Source: Rhizobium terrae (GTDB taxonomy: Bacteria > Pseudomonadota > Alphaproteobacteria > Rhizobiales > Rhizobiaceae). From it: a stretch of DNA of 64,000 bases. A model generated the notes under the pieces. The model was not told where the DNA came from. It saw only the letters and a program-made list of their open reading frames with translations, and made no database searches. Shown in pieces: positions 8,237 through 15,998 of the stretch; the first letter of the stretch is position 1, and each line of letters opens with the position of its first letter. The stretch lies in NCBI RefSeq assembly GCF_003425685.1, contig NZ_QJKM01000021.1, positions 1 through 64,000 on the forward strand, written 5' to 3'. The translations under genes were made by a program, and so were the position numbers.

Positions 8237-8944
8237 GTGCTTGAGGCGACGGGACCACTGGTGATCTTCGATTGCGACGGGGTCCTCGTCGACAGCGAGC
8301 CCGTATCGGTCCGCGTGCTGGTGGATGCGCTCCACCGCAAGGGTCTCGAAATGGACGAGGGAGAGGCCTATCGCCGCTTCCTCGGCCGCAGCCTCGGCAC
8401 CGTGACGAAGACGATGCGCGAGGAGTTCGGCATCGAGGCCGACGACGGTTTCCTCGAAGACATGCGGCATGACCTCTATGCACGCTTCCGCCGCGAACTG
8501 CAGCCGATGCCGGGCATTGCCGATGCCCTGGACGGCTTGGATCTCCGCCGCTGCGTCGCCTCCTCCAGCCAGCCCGAGCGCATCCGCCTCTCGCTTTCCG
8601 TGACCGGGCTCATCGACAGGCTGGAGCCCAATATCTTCAGTGCCACGATGGTGGAAAAGGGCAAGCCGGCACCGGATCTCTTCCTGCATGCGGCGAAGGA
8701 AATGGGCGCCGAGCCGGCCGATTGCATCGTCATCGAAGACAGCCCGGCCGGCATCGAGGCCGGCCACCGGGCCGGTATGGCGGTTTTCGCCTTCGTTGGC
8801 GGCTCGCACGCCGCGGTGCCCGGATATCGAGAGCGGATCGATGCGCTTTCGCCTCAAGTCGTGTTTGACGCCATGCCGGATTTGCTCCACCTTGTCCGAA
8901 AACATATAGAGGGCCGCAACGGCCCCGAGTCGCGTCAGGCCTGA
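8237..8944 (+). CDS. HAD-family phosphatase (beta-phosphoglucomutase-like) of the polyol operon
   Basis: A 235-residue HAD hydrolase. Motif I is VIFDCDGVLVDSE with nucleophile Asp12 and Asp14. Motif II is the VASSSQPERI segment, motif III is VEKGKPAPDLF and motif IV is CIVIEDSPAGIEAG. The alpha-helical cap between motifs I and II is of the PGMB type. The start is a GTG, 12 bp after the mtlK stop and preceded by GGGGCGGGCAGG; no ATG is available before residue 37. The position between a polyol dehydrogenase and a pentulose kinase suggests dephosphorylation of a sugar or polyol phosphate, perhaps to prevent phosphosugar stress. The substrate is unknown. Confidence 0.88.
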   Translation: MLEATGPLVIFDCDGVLVDSEPVSVRVLVDALHRKGLEMDEGEAYRRFLGRSLGTVTKTMREEFGIEADDGFLEDMRHDLYARFRRELQPMPGIADALDGLDLRRCVASSSQPERIRLSLSVTGLIDRLEPNIFSATMVEKGKPAPDLFLHAAKEMGAEPADCIVIEDSPAGIEAGHRAGMAVFAFVGGSHAAVPGYRERIDALSPQVVFDAMPDLLHLVRKHIEGRNGPESRQA

Positions 8945-9005
8945 GGTCCCGGGGGGAGCGAAGGCGGGGATCGAAGCGGACTTGAGGGACAGGAAACAGA
9001 ACCGA

Positions 9006-10604
9006 ATGCGTGATTACCTCGTTGCGGTCGATATCGGCACGGGCAGCGCCCGCGCCGGTGTCTTTGACCGCGGTGGGCGGCTGCTTGCCAAGGCGAAGCA
9101 TCCGATCGCGATGTTCCGTCCGAAGGAAAACCATGCCGAGCACGATTCGGAGAATATCTGGGCCGCCACCTGCCGTTGCGTGAAAGACGCCATGGCCGAG
9201 GCCGGCGTTCCGGCATCGCAGGTCGCGGCGATCGGTTTCGACGCGACCTGTTCGCTCGTCGCCCGCGACCGGGAAGGCAGGCCGCTGACCGTCTCCACCA
9301 CGGGCAAGGACAATCAGGACACCATCGTCTGGCTCGACCACCGGGCGATCGGGGAGGCCGACCGGCTTTCGGCGACCGGCCACAGGGTGCTTCAATTTTC
9401 CGGCGGCTCGCTGTCGCCTGAGATGGAAATGCCGAAGCTGATGTGGTTGAAGACACACCTGCCGCAGAGCTGGGCGAGGGCCGGTTATTTCTTCGATCTC
9501 GCCGATTTCCTGACCTGGAAGGCAACCGGTTCTGCGGCGCGCTCCCGCTGCACGCTGACGGCCAAGTGGAACTATCTCGCCCATGAGACGCCCGGCTGGA
9601 GCGCCGACTACCTTGCGCTCGCCGGCCTGGAAGACCTTCTGGAAAAGGGCGACCTGCCGGAAGAGACGGTCGGTTCCGGCGCCAGCATAGGCACCTTGAG
9701 CGCGCAGGCTGCCGAGCAACTGGGGCTCGACACGGGCGCTCAGGTGGCGCCCGGGATGATCGACGCCTATGCCGGCGCTTTCGGAGTTCTTGGCGGCGTG
9801 TCCGGCGGCGCATCGGGTGGAGAAAAGCTTGAAACCAGCGTGGCGCTGATCGGCGGCACATCGAGCTGCATCGTCGCCTTCACCAGGGATGCGAAGCCCG
9901 GCCGCAGCCTCTGGGGGCCTTATTACGAGGCGGTCCTGCCCGGCCACTGGCTGGTCGAGGGCGGCCAGTCGGCGGCCGGCGCATTGCTCGATCATATCGT
10001 GCAGATGCATGCGAGCGGCGGCGAACCGACCGGCGAACTGCATGGCCGCATCATCGCCCGCATCGGTGAACTGCGTGCCGGAACCGAGGGCGACATTGCG
10101 CCCGACCTCCACATCCTGCCGGATTTCCACGGCAACCGTTCGCCGCTCGCCGATCCGCACGCCACCGGCGTCATCAGCGGGCTGACGCTCGACACGTCCT
10201 TCGACGGCCTCTGCCGGCTCTACTGGCGCACGTGCGTTTCGATCGCGCTCGGCATCCGCCACATCCTCGACGCGCTTTCCGGCTACGGCTACCGTTTCGA
10301 GACGCTGCATGTGACGGGCGGTCACGTGAACAACCCGCTCCTGATCGAACTCTATGCCGACGTCACCGGCTGCCGCGTGGTGATCCCGGAAACGCGCGAC
10401 GCCGTTCTGCTCGGCACGGCCATGGCGGCGGCGGTCGCGGGCGGCGTGCATGGCTCGCTGTTCGTGGCGGGACAGGCAATGGATGGCGGCGGCACGGAGC
10501 GGCTGCCGGATGCGGCGCGGGCTGGACAATACGGACGCGATTACCGGCGGTTCCTTGCAATGGTGCGGCATCGGGAGGAATTGCGGGGGATGGACCATGA
10601 ATAA
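9006..10604 (+). CDS. FGGY-family pentulose kinase (D-ribulose/xylulose kinase-like)
   Basis: About 532 residues from the ATG at 9006. This start is preferred because AGGA at 8991-8994 precedes it and the FGGY N-terminus YLVAVDIGTGSARAGVFD begins right after it; an upstream TTG at 8982 is unlikely. Features are the phosphate-1 motif DIGTGSARAG, the FDATCSLVARD segment, GGTSSCIVAF and the C-terminal FGGY signature region LHVTGGHVNNPLLIELYADVTG. The length and the GGTSSC motif fit the FGGY pentulose kinases of D-ribulose kinase type. It probably phosphorylates the ketopentose made when the dehydrogenase oxidises arabinitol or ribitol. No fructokinase is present in the cluster. Confidence 0.88.
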   Translation: MRDYLVAVDIGTGSARAGVFDRGGRLLAKAKHPIAMFRPKENHAEHDSENIWAATCRCVKDAMAEAGVPASQVAAIGFDATCSLVARDREGRPLTVSTTGKDNQDTIVWLDHRAIGEADRLSATGHRVLQFSGGSLSPEMEMPKLMWLKTHLPQSWARAGYFFDLADFLTWKATGSAARSRCTLTAKWNYLAHETPGWSADYLALAGLEDLLEKGDLPEETVGSGASIGTLSAQAAEQLGLDTGAQVAPGMIDAYAGAFGVLGGVSGGASGGEKLETSVALIGGTSSCIVAFTRDAKPGRSLWGPYYEAVLPGHWLVEGGQSAAGALLDHIVQMHASGGEPTGELHGRIIARIGELRAGTEGDIAPDLHILPDFHGNRSPLADPHATGVISGLTLDTSFDGLCRLYWRTCVSIALGIRHILDALSGYGYRFETLHVTGGHVNNPLLIELYADVTGCRVVIPETRDAVLLGTAMAAAVAGGVHGSLFVAGQAMDGGGTERLPDAARAGQYGRDYRRFLAMVRHREELRGMDHE

Positions 10605-10989
10605 TCCGGGTCTTTCCGGAATTTATCGCGACTACATTGCATGCCTGAACCGCCGGGACTGGCAGAACCTGGCTCGCTTCGTCAGTGAAGAGGTTGTCCA
10701 CAACGGCCGACGGTTTGGCCTGTCGGGCTACCTGGACATGCTCATCGAAGACTTGGAGCAGATTCCGGATCTGCATTTCTCCATCCAGCTGCTTGTCTGC
10801 GAGCCGCCCCATGTGGCGGCGAGGCTTGCCTTCGATTGCACGCCGAAGGACACGTTTCTCGGTCTCGGCGTCAATGGAAGGCGGGTGTCCTTCGCCGAGA
10901 ATGTTTTCTACCGGTTTCAGGCGGGAAAAATCGTGGAAGTATGGTCGATCATTGACAAGGCTGCCATCGAAACCCAGCTCGAACGATAG
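10597..10989 (+). CDS. SnoaL-like ester cyclase family protein
   Basis: About 130 residues from the ATG at 10597, which overlaps the end of the kinase gene by 8 bp, implying translational coupling. The NTF2-like cone fold is indicated by SGIYRDYIACLNRRDWQNLARFVSEEVVHNG at the start and by the last strand pair NVFYRFQAGKIVEVWSIIDKAAIE, as in SnoaL/ester-cyclase proteins. Members include polyketide cyclases and many unassigned enzymes. Its role at the end of a polyol operon is unknown; a sugar-binding or isomerase-like job is only a guess. Confidence 0.8.
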   Translation: MNNPGLSGIYRDYIACLNRRDWQNLARFVSEEVVHNGRRFGLSGYLDMLIEDLEQIPDLHFSIQLLVCEPPHVAARLAFDCTPKDTFLGLGVNGRRVSFAENVFYRFQAGKIVEVWSIIDKAAIETQLER

Positions 10990-10990
10990 C

Positions 10991-11236
10991 TTAGGGTACG
11001 CGCCGGCGCTGTTCGTCCACGACCATTCCATCCACCTGCACGCGTCTGGTCGCATAAGGCAGTGCGAACAGGTAAAGCCCGGTGAAAAGCAGCAAAAACA
11101 GCGGCAGTAGCGGGGAGTAGACCACCCAGACGGGCGGTTCGCCGATTGCCATCGTCGCGAAGTTGGCAAGGACGGTGAGGGTGAAGACGATCGAGATCCA
11201 GCGGTGGACCTGCCGGATGGATTTGTTCCAGGTCAT
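10991..11236 (-). CDS. Small two-TM membrane protein of unknown function
   Basis: An 81-residue protein. It starts MTWNKSIRQVHRW, then a first membrane helix (about 14-32, ISIVFTLTVLANFATMAIG) and a second (about 39-58, YSPLLPLFLLLFTGLYLFAL), with a charged C-terminus. The start ATG is preceded by a GGAGTG on the coding strand. It ends tail to tail with the SnoaL-like gene (1 bp apart) and lies downstream of the ArsR/SRPBCC/DUF1801 genes in the same direction, so it may be the last gene of that operon. I do not recognise a function. Confidence 0.65.
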   Translation of the reverse strand: MTWNKSIRQVHRWISIVFTLTVLANFATMAIGEPPVWVVYSPLLPLFLLLFTGLYLFALPYATRRVQVDGMVVDEQRRRVP

Positions 11237-11276
11237 GGGTGTTCACTCCGAAAATGGCTGTTGTCGGTTACAGCGC

Positions 11277-11726
11277 TCAATCGCCGGTGTGGGCCGGAGT
11301 GGATTTCTTGCCCGGCCGCCTTGTCGAAAGGTTGAGCGCGACCGCGGCGCGGATCAGCGCCTTCAGTGCCTCCGCGTCGATCATTTCGCCTTCGTGGATG
11401 TCGATCGCACGGCGGGTATTGCCTTCGAGGCTGGAGTTGAAGAGGCCTTTCGGGTCTTCCAGCGAAGCACCTTTGGCGAAGGTCAGCTTGACGGCGGCCT
11501 TGTAGGTCTCGCCGGTGCAGAGAATGCCGGCATGTTCCCAGACCGGGACGCCGCGCCACTTCCATTCCTCGACCACATCCGGGTCGGCCTCCCTGATCAA
11601 GGCGCGGACCCTGGCTAGGATCTCTCCCCGCCAGTCGGTCAGTTCCCTGATGCGGCCATCGATCAATTCGGAAGGAGAGGGGCTTTCCGGGCTACTGCCG
11701 TTCGCGGCGGTCGCTGCTTTCTTCAT
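11277..11726 (-). CDS. DUF1801 domain-containing protein
   Basis: A 149-residue protein. After a low-complexity N-terminus rich in Ala, Ser and Pro (about 1-20) comes the DUF1801 (YdhG-like) core: ALIREADPDVVEEWKWRGVPVWEHAG (about 42-67), ICTG..., VKLTFAKGASLEDPKGLFNSS and RRAIDIHEGEMIDAEALKALI. This family has a frataxin-like fold and no settled function. It often sits beside SRPBCC and ArsR genes, as here (12 bp downstream of the SRPBCC stop). Confidence 0.85.
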   Translation of the reverse strand: MKKAATAANGSSPESPSPSELIDGRIRELTDWRGEILARVRALIREADPDVVEEWKWRGVPVWEHAGILCTGETYKAAVKLTFAKGASLEDPKGLFNSSLEGNTRRAIDIHEGEMIDAEALKALIRAAVALNLSTRRPGKKSTPAHTGD

Positions 11727-11738
11727 TGTTTTCTCTCC

Positions 11739-12164
11739 TTATTCGCCCAGAATCGTTTCCAGCTTCTCCAGGAAGCCCTGCCAGCCGTGACGGGCGCCGT
11801 GGAAGGCCTGTTTCTGTTCGGGGCGGAAGCCGGTCTGCTCCATGCGCAGGTGAGTGCCCTTGCCCGTCGGGGTGAGCGTCAGGGTCACGACGCTCTTCAG
11901 GTCGTAGGCCGAGTCCTCATGCGCATGATTCCAGGTGTAGGAGAGCTTTTCATTCGGTTCGACGACCAGCACTTCGCAATCCAGCACGCCGCCCCATTCG
12001 CCGCGGAGGTTGAAGCGGTGGCCGACAGTCGGTGCGAAATCGTTCTTCATCAGCCATTCCTGGATCAGGTGCGGCTGGGTCAGCGCCCGCCAGATTTTTT
12101 CCGGAGGATGGGACATCTCCCGTTCGACCACGACGGTACGCGTTTCAGCCGTTGTTTCGTTCAT
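11739..12164 (-). CDS. SRPBCC domain-containing protein (AHSA1/START-like)
   Basis: A 141-residue protein of the Aha1-C/SRPBCC superfamily: an N-terminal strand TVVVEREMSHPPEKIWRALT, then HLIQEWLMKNDF, FNLRGEWGGVLDCEVLVVEP and the C-terminal helix HGARHGWQGFLEKLETILGE. The fold is a hydrophobic-ligand-binding pocket. The gene overlaps the upstream arsR-type gene by 4 bp (ATGA type), so the two are translationally coupled. The ArsR-SRPBCC pair is common in soil bacteria; the ligand is unknown. Confidence 0.9.
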   Translation of the reverse strand: MNETTAETRTVVVEREMSHPPEKIWRALTQPHLIQEWLMKNDFAPTVGHRFNLRGEWGGVLDCEVLVVEPNEKLSYTWNHAHEDSAYDLKSVVTLTLTPTGKGTHLRMEQTGFRPEQKQAFHGARHGWQGFLEKLETILGE

Positions 12165-12484
12165 TGATCCATCCTTTTCAGCAAGTCTTCCAATGCGTCG
12201 AACTTCTTCTCCCAGAAGCCGGTCATCTCATTCGCCCAATCGACCAGGGGCGCGAGCGCGGCAAATTCGGCGCTGTAATGCGTCTGTCGGCCCTCGTGGC
12301 GGTCGCGCACCAGGCCGGCGCGTTTCAGCGTCGCCAGATGCTTCGAGACGACCGGCTGCGAGACGCCGGCATGGACGGTCAGCGCGCCGACCGTCTTTTC
12401 GCCTTCGCGGCACAGCCGTTCGAAAATGGCCCGCCGGGTCGGGTCGGCAAGCGTCCTGAAAATCTCGTCACGCGCGTTCGTCAC
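12161..12484 (-). CDS. ArsR-family transcriptional regulator
   Basis: A 107-residue winged-helix protein. The segment IFRTLADPTRRAIFERLCREGEKTVGALT precedes the recognition helix VSQPVVSKHLATLKRAGLVRDRHEGRQTHYS. There is no CxC metal-binding motif, so it is likely not a classic metal sensor. The start is a GTG at 12484, with GAGG 11 bp before it. A nearby upstream ATG is in another frame and stops quickly. The start codon lies at the edge of a 13-bp inverted repeat, so autoregulation is likely. It heads the arsR-SRPBCC-DUF1801 operon. Confidence 0.9.
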   Translation of the reverse strand: MTNARDEIFRTLADPTRRAIFERLCREGEKTVGALTVHAGVSQPVVSKHLATLKRAGLVRDRHEGRQTHYSAEFAALAPLVDWANEMTGFWEKKFDALEDLLKRMDQ

Positions 12485-12534
12485 GTCGATTCATACCTCA
12501 ATGGCTATGAATCGACGTATAGCCAGCGGGCTAT
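12483..12534 (-). promoter_or_regulatory. Two inverted repeats over the arsR start region
   Basis: A perfect 13-bp inverted repeat, ACGTCGATTCATA (12483-12495) and TATGAATCGACGT (12506-12518) with a 10-bp spacer, covers the ribosome binding site and touches the GTG start of the ArsR-type regulator. Immediately upstream is a second dyad, ATAGCC (12519-12524) and GGCTAT (12529-12534). Both are good candidates for ArsR binding. Confidence 0.55.
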
Positions 12535-12635
12535 GAATGAGTCAAGCAGGAATACGGATGGGTTCACGCCTTACGGTGCCGCTTGCTCCGGCGCGTGCGC
12601 AAACCTACATCTGTGCGGCACAACTGGAGACGCCG

Positions 12636-13349
12636 ATGATCCTCGACGCCGCACGCCTTTCGCTCACCAATCTCTTCGCGCCCGAGACGCGCGCCGTCTT
12701 CTGGAAGACGCTGGGGCTGACGATCCTCGTCCTCGTCGGCCTCTGGTTCGGATTGCGCGAGGTTTTCGTTCTCTTCGCCTGGCCGTGGTTCGCCGCCTTC
12801 TTCCCCGATTTGCCGGACTGGGCCGGTTGGCTCACCTTTCTGGCCGCCATCGCCGCCGGCATCGGCCTGGCCTTGGGGCTCGCGCTTCTGATCGCGCCAA
12901 TCACGGCACTGATCGCCGGCCTTTTCCTCGACGACGTCGCCGAGGTGGTCGAAAAGCGCGACTATCCCAACGATCCCCCCGGCAAGGCGATGCCGCTCGG
13001 CCAGGCGATCCTTGGCTCGATCCAGTTCCTCGGCGTCGTCATCGTCGGCAACGTCATCGCGCTTTTCCTGCTGTTCATTCCCGGCATCAACCTGATCGCC
13101 TTCTTCCTGGTGAACGGCTATCTGCTCGGCCGGGAGTTCTTCGAGTTCGCGGCCATGCGATTCCGCCCGCCGGCGGAAGCCCGCGCCTTCCGCTCCAAAC
13201 ATTCCTCGACGGTATTCATCGCCGGGCTTTTGATCGCCTGTTTCCTGGCGGTCCCGATCGTCAACCTTCTGACGCCGCTCTTCGCCGCCGGCCTGATGGT
13301 GCATCTGCACAAGGCCATTTCGAAGCGCGATCCGGGTTTCAGGATTTAG
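12636..13349 (+). CDS. EI24/CysZ-like integral membrane protein
   Basis: About 237 residues from the ATG at 12636, chosen over an earlier in-frame ATG because CTGGAGA precedes it and the conserved part begins MILDAARLSLTNLFAPE. Four or more membrane segments are visible (about 20-45, 58-85, 130-160, 190-225). The amphipathic middle IAGLFLDDVAEVVEKRDYP and GYLLGREFFEFAAMRF match the CysZ/EI24 family. E. coli CysZ imports sulfate, but many members are of unknown role, and this copy is not beside cysteine genes. Confidence 0.82.
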   Translation: MILDAARLSLTNLFAPETRAVFWKTLGLTILVLVGLWFGLREVFVLFAWPWFAAFFPDLPDWAGWLTFLAAIAAGIGLALGLALLIAPITALIAGLFLDDVAEVVEKRDYPNDPPGKAMPLGQAILGSIQFLGVVIVGNVIALFLLFIPGINLIAFFLVNGYLLGREFFEFAAMRFRPPAEARAFRSKHSSTVFIAGLLIACFLAVPIVNLLTPLFAAGLMVHLHKAISKRDPGFRI

Positions 13350-13540
13350 GCGGGCAGTGCCGAGCCATCGTGCAGCGCCGTGAATTCGGCGCACGGCGGG
13401 ATCGGCTTGACGACCTCGATCAGGATGCCGTTCGGGTCCGACGTGATGAGGTGCCGCTGGCCAAAATCCTCGCCGCGGATATCACGGCGGATCGGCAGGC
13501 CAGCGGCCTTGAGGCGCTCGTAGACCGCATCGACATCCTC
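13346..13540 (-). pseudogene. Truncated VOC (glyoxalase-like) protein, C-terminal remnant
   Basis: Reading the minus strand gives 64 residues, EDVDAVYERLKAAGLPIRRD...DFGQRHLITSDPNG followed by ILIEVV and ending DGSALPA, then TAA. This is the C-terminal half of a vicinal-oxygen-chelate/bleomycin-resistance-like protein (the RHLITSDPNGILIEV segment carries the usual metal-ligand Glu). It has no start codon and no N-terminal half: upstream it runs straight, in frame, into the stop codon of nth. It is best explained as a deletion remnant. It also overlaps the end of the convergent membrane-protein gene by 4 bp. Confidence 0.75.
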
Positions 13541-14338
13541 CTAGACGGTCTCGGCGGCCTCGCCGATTAGCTGCTGCGGCAGTTCGACGAGGGCGGCCGG
13601 CACATCGCAGGTCTTTTCCGGCGAGCGGCAGAGATCGGCGATCACGCAGCGCTCGCATTCCGGCTTGCGCGCCTTGCAGCAATAGCGCCCGTGCAGGATC
13701 AGCCAGTGATGCGCATGGAAGAGATACTGGTCGGGAATCACCTTCAACAGGTTCTCCTCAACCTCGTCCGGCGTCTTGCCAGGCGCGAGCAGCAGCCGGT
13801 TGGCGATGCGGAAGACGTGGGTGTCGACCGCCAGCGTGGGAATGCCGAAAGCCATCGACATGACGACATTCGCGGTCTTGCGGCCGACGCCCGGCAGGCG
13901 CATCAGTTCCTCGCGGGTTTTCGGAACCTCGGAGCCGAATTCGTCGATCAGCATGCGACAGAGCGCGATGACGTTCTTCGCCTTGTTGCGGTAGAGCCCG
14001 ATCGTCTTGATATATCGGGTGACGCCCTCCTCGCCGAGAGCGAGCATCTTTTCCGGCGTGTCGGCCACCTTGAAAAGAGCGCGCGTCGCCTTGTTAACGC
14101 CGGCATCCGTCGCCTGCGCCGAGAGCGCCACGGCGACGACGAGCGTGAACGGGTTCACATGCTCCAGCTCGCCCTTCGGCTCGGGCCGCTGGATCGAAAA
14201 CCGGCGGAAGATCTCCTCCAATTCGGCCTTCGAATAGGCGGATTTGAAGCGCTTCGTTTTTTTCGCGCCCCCGGGGTCGGTTGCGCGATTTGACTTTTGC
14301 AAAGTGCCTGTGCTGGATTTGGATTTGGGAGTCGCCAT
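13541..14338 (-). CDS. nth: Endonuclease III
   Basis: About 265 residues from the ATG at 14338 (MATPKSKSS). The N-terminus is a basic linker (1-45) as in other rhizobial Nth. The helix-hairpin-helix LMRLPGVGRKTANVVMSMAF carries the catalytic Lys, and the AVDTHVFRIANRL segment carries the catalytic Asp. The C-terminal [4Fe-4S] loop C-x6-C-x2-C-x5-C is intact (CKARKPECERCVIADLC). It removes oxidised pyrimidines in base excision repair as a DNA glycosylase/AP lyase. It is divergent from the DUF2244 gene, 21 bp away. The last residues (EAAETV) run into the truncated VOC remnant. Confidence 0.95.
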   Translation of the reverse strand: MATPKSKSSTGTLQKSNRATDPGGAKKTKRFKSAYSKAELEEIFRRFSIQRPEPKGELEHVNPFTLVVAVALSAQATDAGVNKATRALFKVADTPEKMLALGEEGVTRYIKTIGLYRNKAKNVIALCRMLIDEFGSEVPKTREELMRLPGVGRKTANVVMSMAFGIPTLAVDTHVFRIANRLLLAPGKTPDEVEENLLKVIPDQYLFHAHHWLILHGRYCCKARKPECERCVIADLCRSPEKTCDVPAALVELPQQLIGEAAETV

Positions 14339-14359
14339 ATGCCTGTATAGGCATTCCGC

Positions 14360-14857
14360 ATGAAGGAAAGCAACGTGGACGTTTTCAACGATCAGCCTGT
14401 TTTCGCGGCCGAACTGACGCCTTACCGATCGCTCGGCAAGACGGGCTTCCGGGTCGTGCTGGCGCTGACCGGGGCGATCTGCGCCGTCTACGGCGGTTTC
14501 TTCCTGTTGACCGGCGCCTACCCGATCGGCCTGTTCTTCGGGCTGGATTTCCTGGGCCTCTATATCGCGCTGAAGATGAGCTATCGTTCCGGCCGGCAGC
14601 GGGAAGAGGTGAGCGTGTCGCGCACCAATCTTTCGATCCGGAAGTTTTCGCCGGCGGGGCGCATGGTCGAGCACCGGTTCAATCCGTTCCGGGCACGGTT
14701 CGACGTGCACCGCCACGAGGAGTTCGGCATTACCGGCATGTATGTGACGGGCGAGGGACGGGGAACGGATATCGGCTCCTTCCTCAATCCGGACGATCGC
14801 GAAAGTTTTGCCAAGGCCTTCCGGAGCGCGCTGGCGACGGTGAAGCGGCGCATCTGA
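14360..14857 (+). CDS. DUF2244 domain-containing membrane protein
   Basis: A 165-residue protein with two close membrane helices (about 30-50 and 54-72, VVLALTGAICAVYGGFF and YPIGLFFGLDFLGLYIAL). A soluble C-terminal domain follows, with EEVSVSRTNLSIRKFSPAG, the VEHRFNPFRARFDV strand and GSFLNPDDRESFAKAFRSAL. This is the alphaproteobacterial DUF2244 family, which has no assigned function. The gene is divergent from nth with only 21 bp between, so the two promoters overlap. Confidence 0.88.
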   Translation: MKESNVDVFNDQPVFAAELTPYRSLGKTGFRVVLALTGAICAVYGGFFLLTGAYPIGLFFGLDFLGLYIALKMSYRSGRQREEVSVSRTNLSIRKFSPAGRMVEHRFNPFRARFDVHRHEEFGITGMYVTGEGRGTDIGSFLNPDDRESFAKAFRSALATVKRRI

Positions 14858-15017
14858 ATTCCCGGCGGAAATTTCGTCGAAGAAACACTCGGCCCGACAA
14901 GAAACGGGTGGTTTCGGCGAAGCCGAAGGGGCATTTACGGAGCATATCAATTGCACAGCGGTTTTTGCGCGCCGATGTTCCATCGACCGGTGCGCCACGC
15001 TGCAGAGGAGACACGCC

Positions 15018-15899
15018 ATGAATGCTCTCGCACAGATCGATGCGCCAGCGCTCGACATCACGCCGGAAGGTTCGGACTACGAAACCGTTCGCCGCGTCAT
15101 CGAAATGATCACGCTCGACTACCGCGACCAGCCCTCGCTCGAAACCATCGCCGCAGAACTCGGCCAGTCGCCGACCCAGCTCCAGAAGGTTTTCACCCGG
15201 TGGGCGGGATTGTCGCCCAAGGGGTTCCTGCAGGCGGTCACGCTCGACCATGCCAAGCGCCTGCTCGGCAAGGAGGAGCTGCCGCTGCTCGAAGCCTCCT
15301 GCGAACTCGGCCTGTCGGGTCCGGGCCGGCTGCACGATCTCTTCGTCACCCATGAGGCCATGTCGCCCGGCGAGTGGAAGGCGCGCGGCGGCGGGCTGAC
15401 GATCCGTTACGGTTTTCATCCCTCGCCCTTCGGCCAGGCGCTGGTCATGGCGACCGACCGCGGCCTTTCGGGCCTCGCCTTCGCCGATCCCGGCTGCGAA
15501 GAGTCCGCTTTCGAGGACATGGCGCGCCGCTGGCCGAATGCCGAATACGTGCTCGACCAGGAAGCGACCGCTCCTTACATCAAGCGCATCTTCGACCGGT
15601 CGCAATGGTCCTGCGACCAGCCCCTCAAGGTCGTGCTGATCGGCACCGACTTTCAGGTACGGGTGTGGCAGAGCCTGCTGAAGATCCCGTTCGGCAAGGC
15701 GGTCACCTATTCCGACGTGGCGAACGACATCGGCCAGCCGACCGCCAGCCGCGCCGTCGGTGCGGCAGTCGGGGCGAACCCGATCTCCTTCGTGGTGCCT
15801 TGCCACCGCGCGCTCGGCAAGAGCGGGGCGCTGACAGGTTATCACTGGGGTCTGACGCGCAAGCGGGCGATCCTAGGGTGGGAAGCGGGGAACGCGTGA
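15018..15899 (+). CDS. Ada-like bifunctional AraC-HTH/methylated-DNA-protein cysteine methyltransferase
   Basis: A 293-residue protein. The N-terminal part (about 20-118) is an AraC-type double helix-turn-helix (LETIAAELGQSPTQLQKVFTR ... MSPGEWK). The C-terminal part (about 125-290) is an O6-methylguanine methyltransferase: DFQVRVWQSLLKIPFGKAVTYSD, the recognition-helix segment PTASRAVGAAVGANP, and active-site Cys262 in VPCHRALGKSGALTGYHWG. It lacks the zinc-binding N-terminal domain of E. coli Ada, so methylphosphotriester sensing is not expected. It repairs alkylated bases and may regulate its own gene. GAGGAGA precedes the start. Confidence 0.92.
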   Translation: MNALAQIDAPALDITPEGSDYETVRRVIEMITLDYRDQPSLETIAAELGQSPTQLQKVFTRWAGLSPKGFLQAVTLDHAKRLLGKEELPLLEASCELGLSGPGRLHDLFVTHEAMSPGEWKARGGGLTIRYGFHPSPFGQALVMATDRGLSGLAFADPGCEESAFEDMARRWPNAEYVLDQEATAPYIKRIFDRSQWSCDQPLKVVLIGTDFQVRVWQSLLKIPFGKAVTYSDVANDIGQPTASRAVGAAVGANPISFVVPCHRALGKSGALTGYHWGLTRKRAILGWEAGNA

Positions 15900-15914
15900 T
15901 TTATTCAGGTTTTG

Positions 15915-15992
15915 CGTTTGCCCTTCGCCCTCTCCTCGCAGGCGGGGAATGGGGAGAGGACCCGCAGGACGCAGGCGGACGAGGGGCGGTCG
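15915..15992. repeat. Degenerate RIME-like palindromic element
   Basis: Between the converging methyltransferase and SorC-type genes lies CCCTTCGCCCTCTCCTCGC ... GCGGGGAATGGGGAGAGG ... CGAGGGGCGG. This is a shortened, degenerate copy of the intergenic elements found at 3766 and 26801. It can fold as a hairpin (CTCTCC with GGAGAG) and may serve as a bidirectional terminator. Confidence 0.5.
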
Positions 15993-15998
15993 CCACAA

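Noticed and set aside
5615..8905. A 1096-residue open frame on the minus strand opposite smoK, mtlK and the HAD gene
   Set aside because: It is antisense to three clear genes, shows no domain, and is of the Arg/His/Asp-rich type that GC-rich codon bias creates on the opposite strand.
8982..9006. TTG at 8982 as the start of the pentulose kinase
   Set aside because: The eight extra residues have no family match and the TTG has no ribosome binding site, while the ATG at 9006 is preceded by AGGA and begins the FGGY motif.
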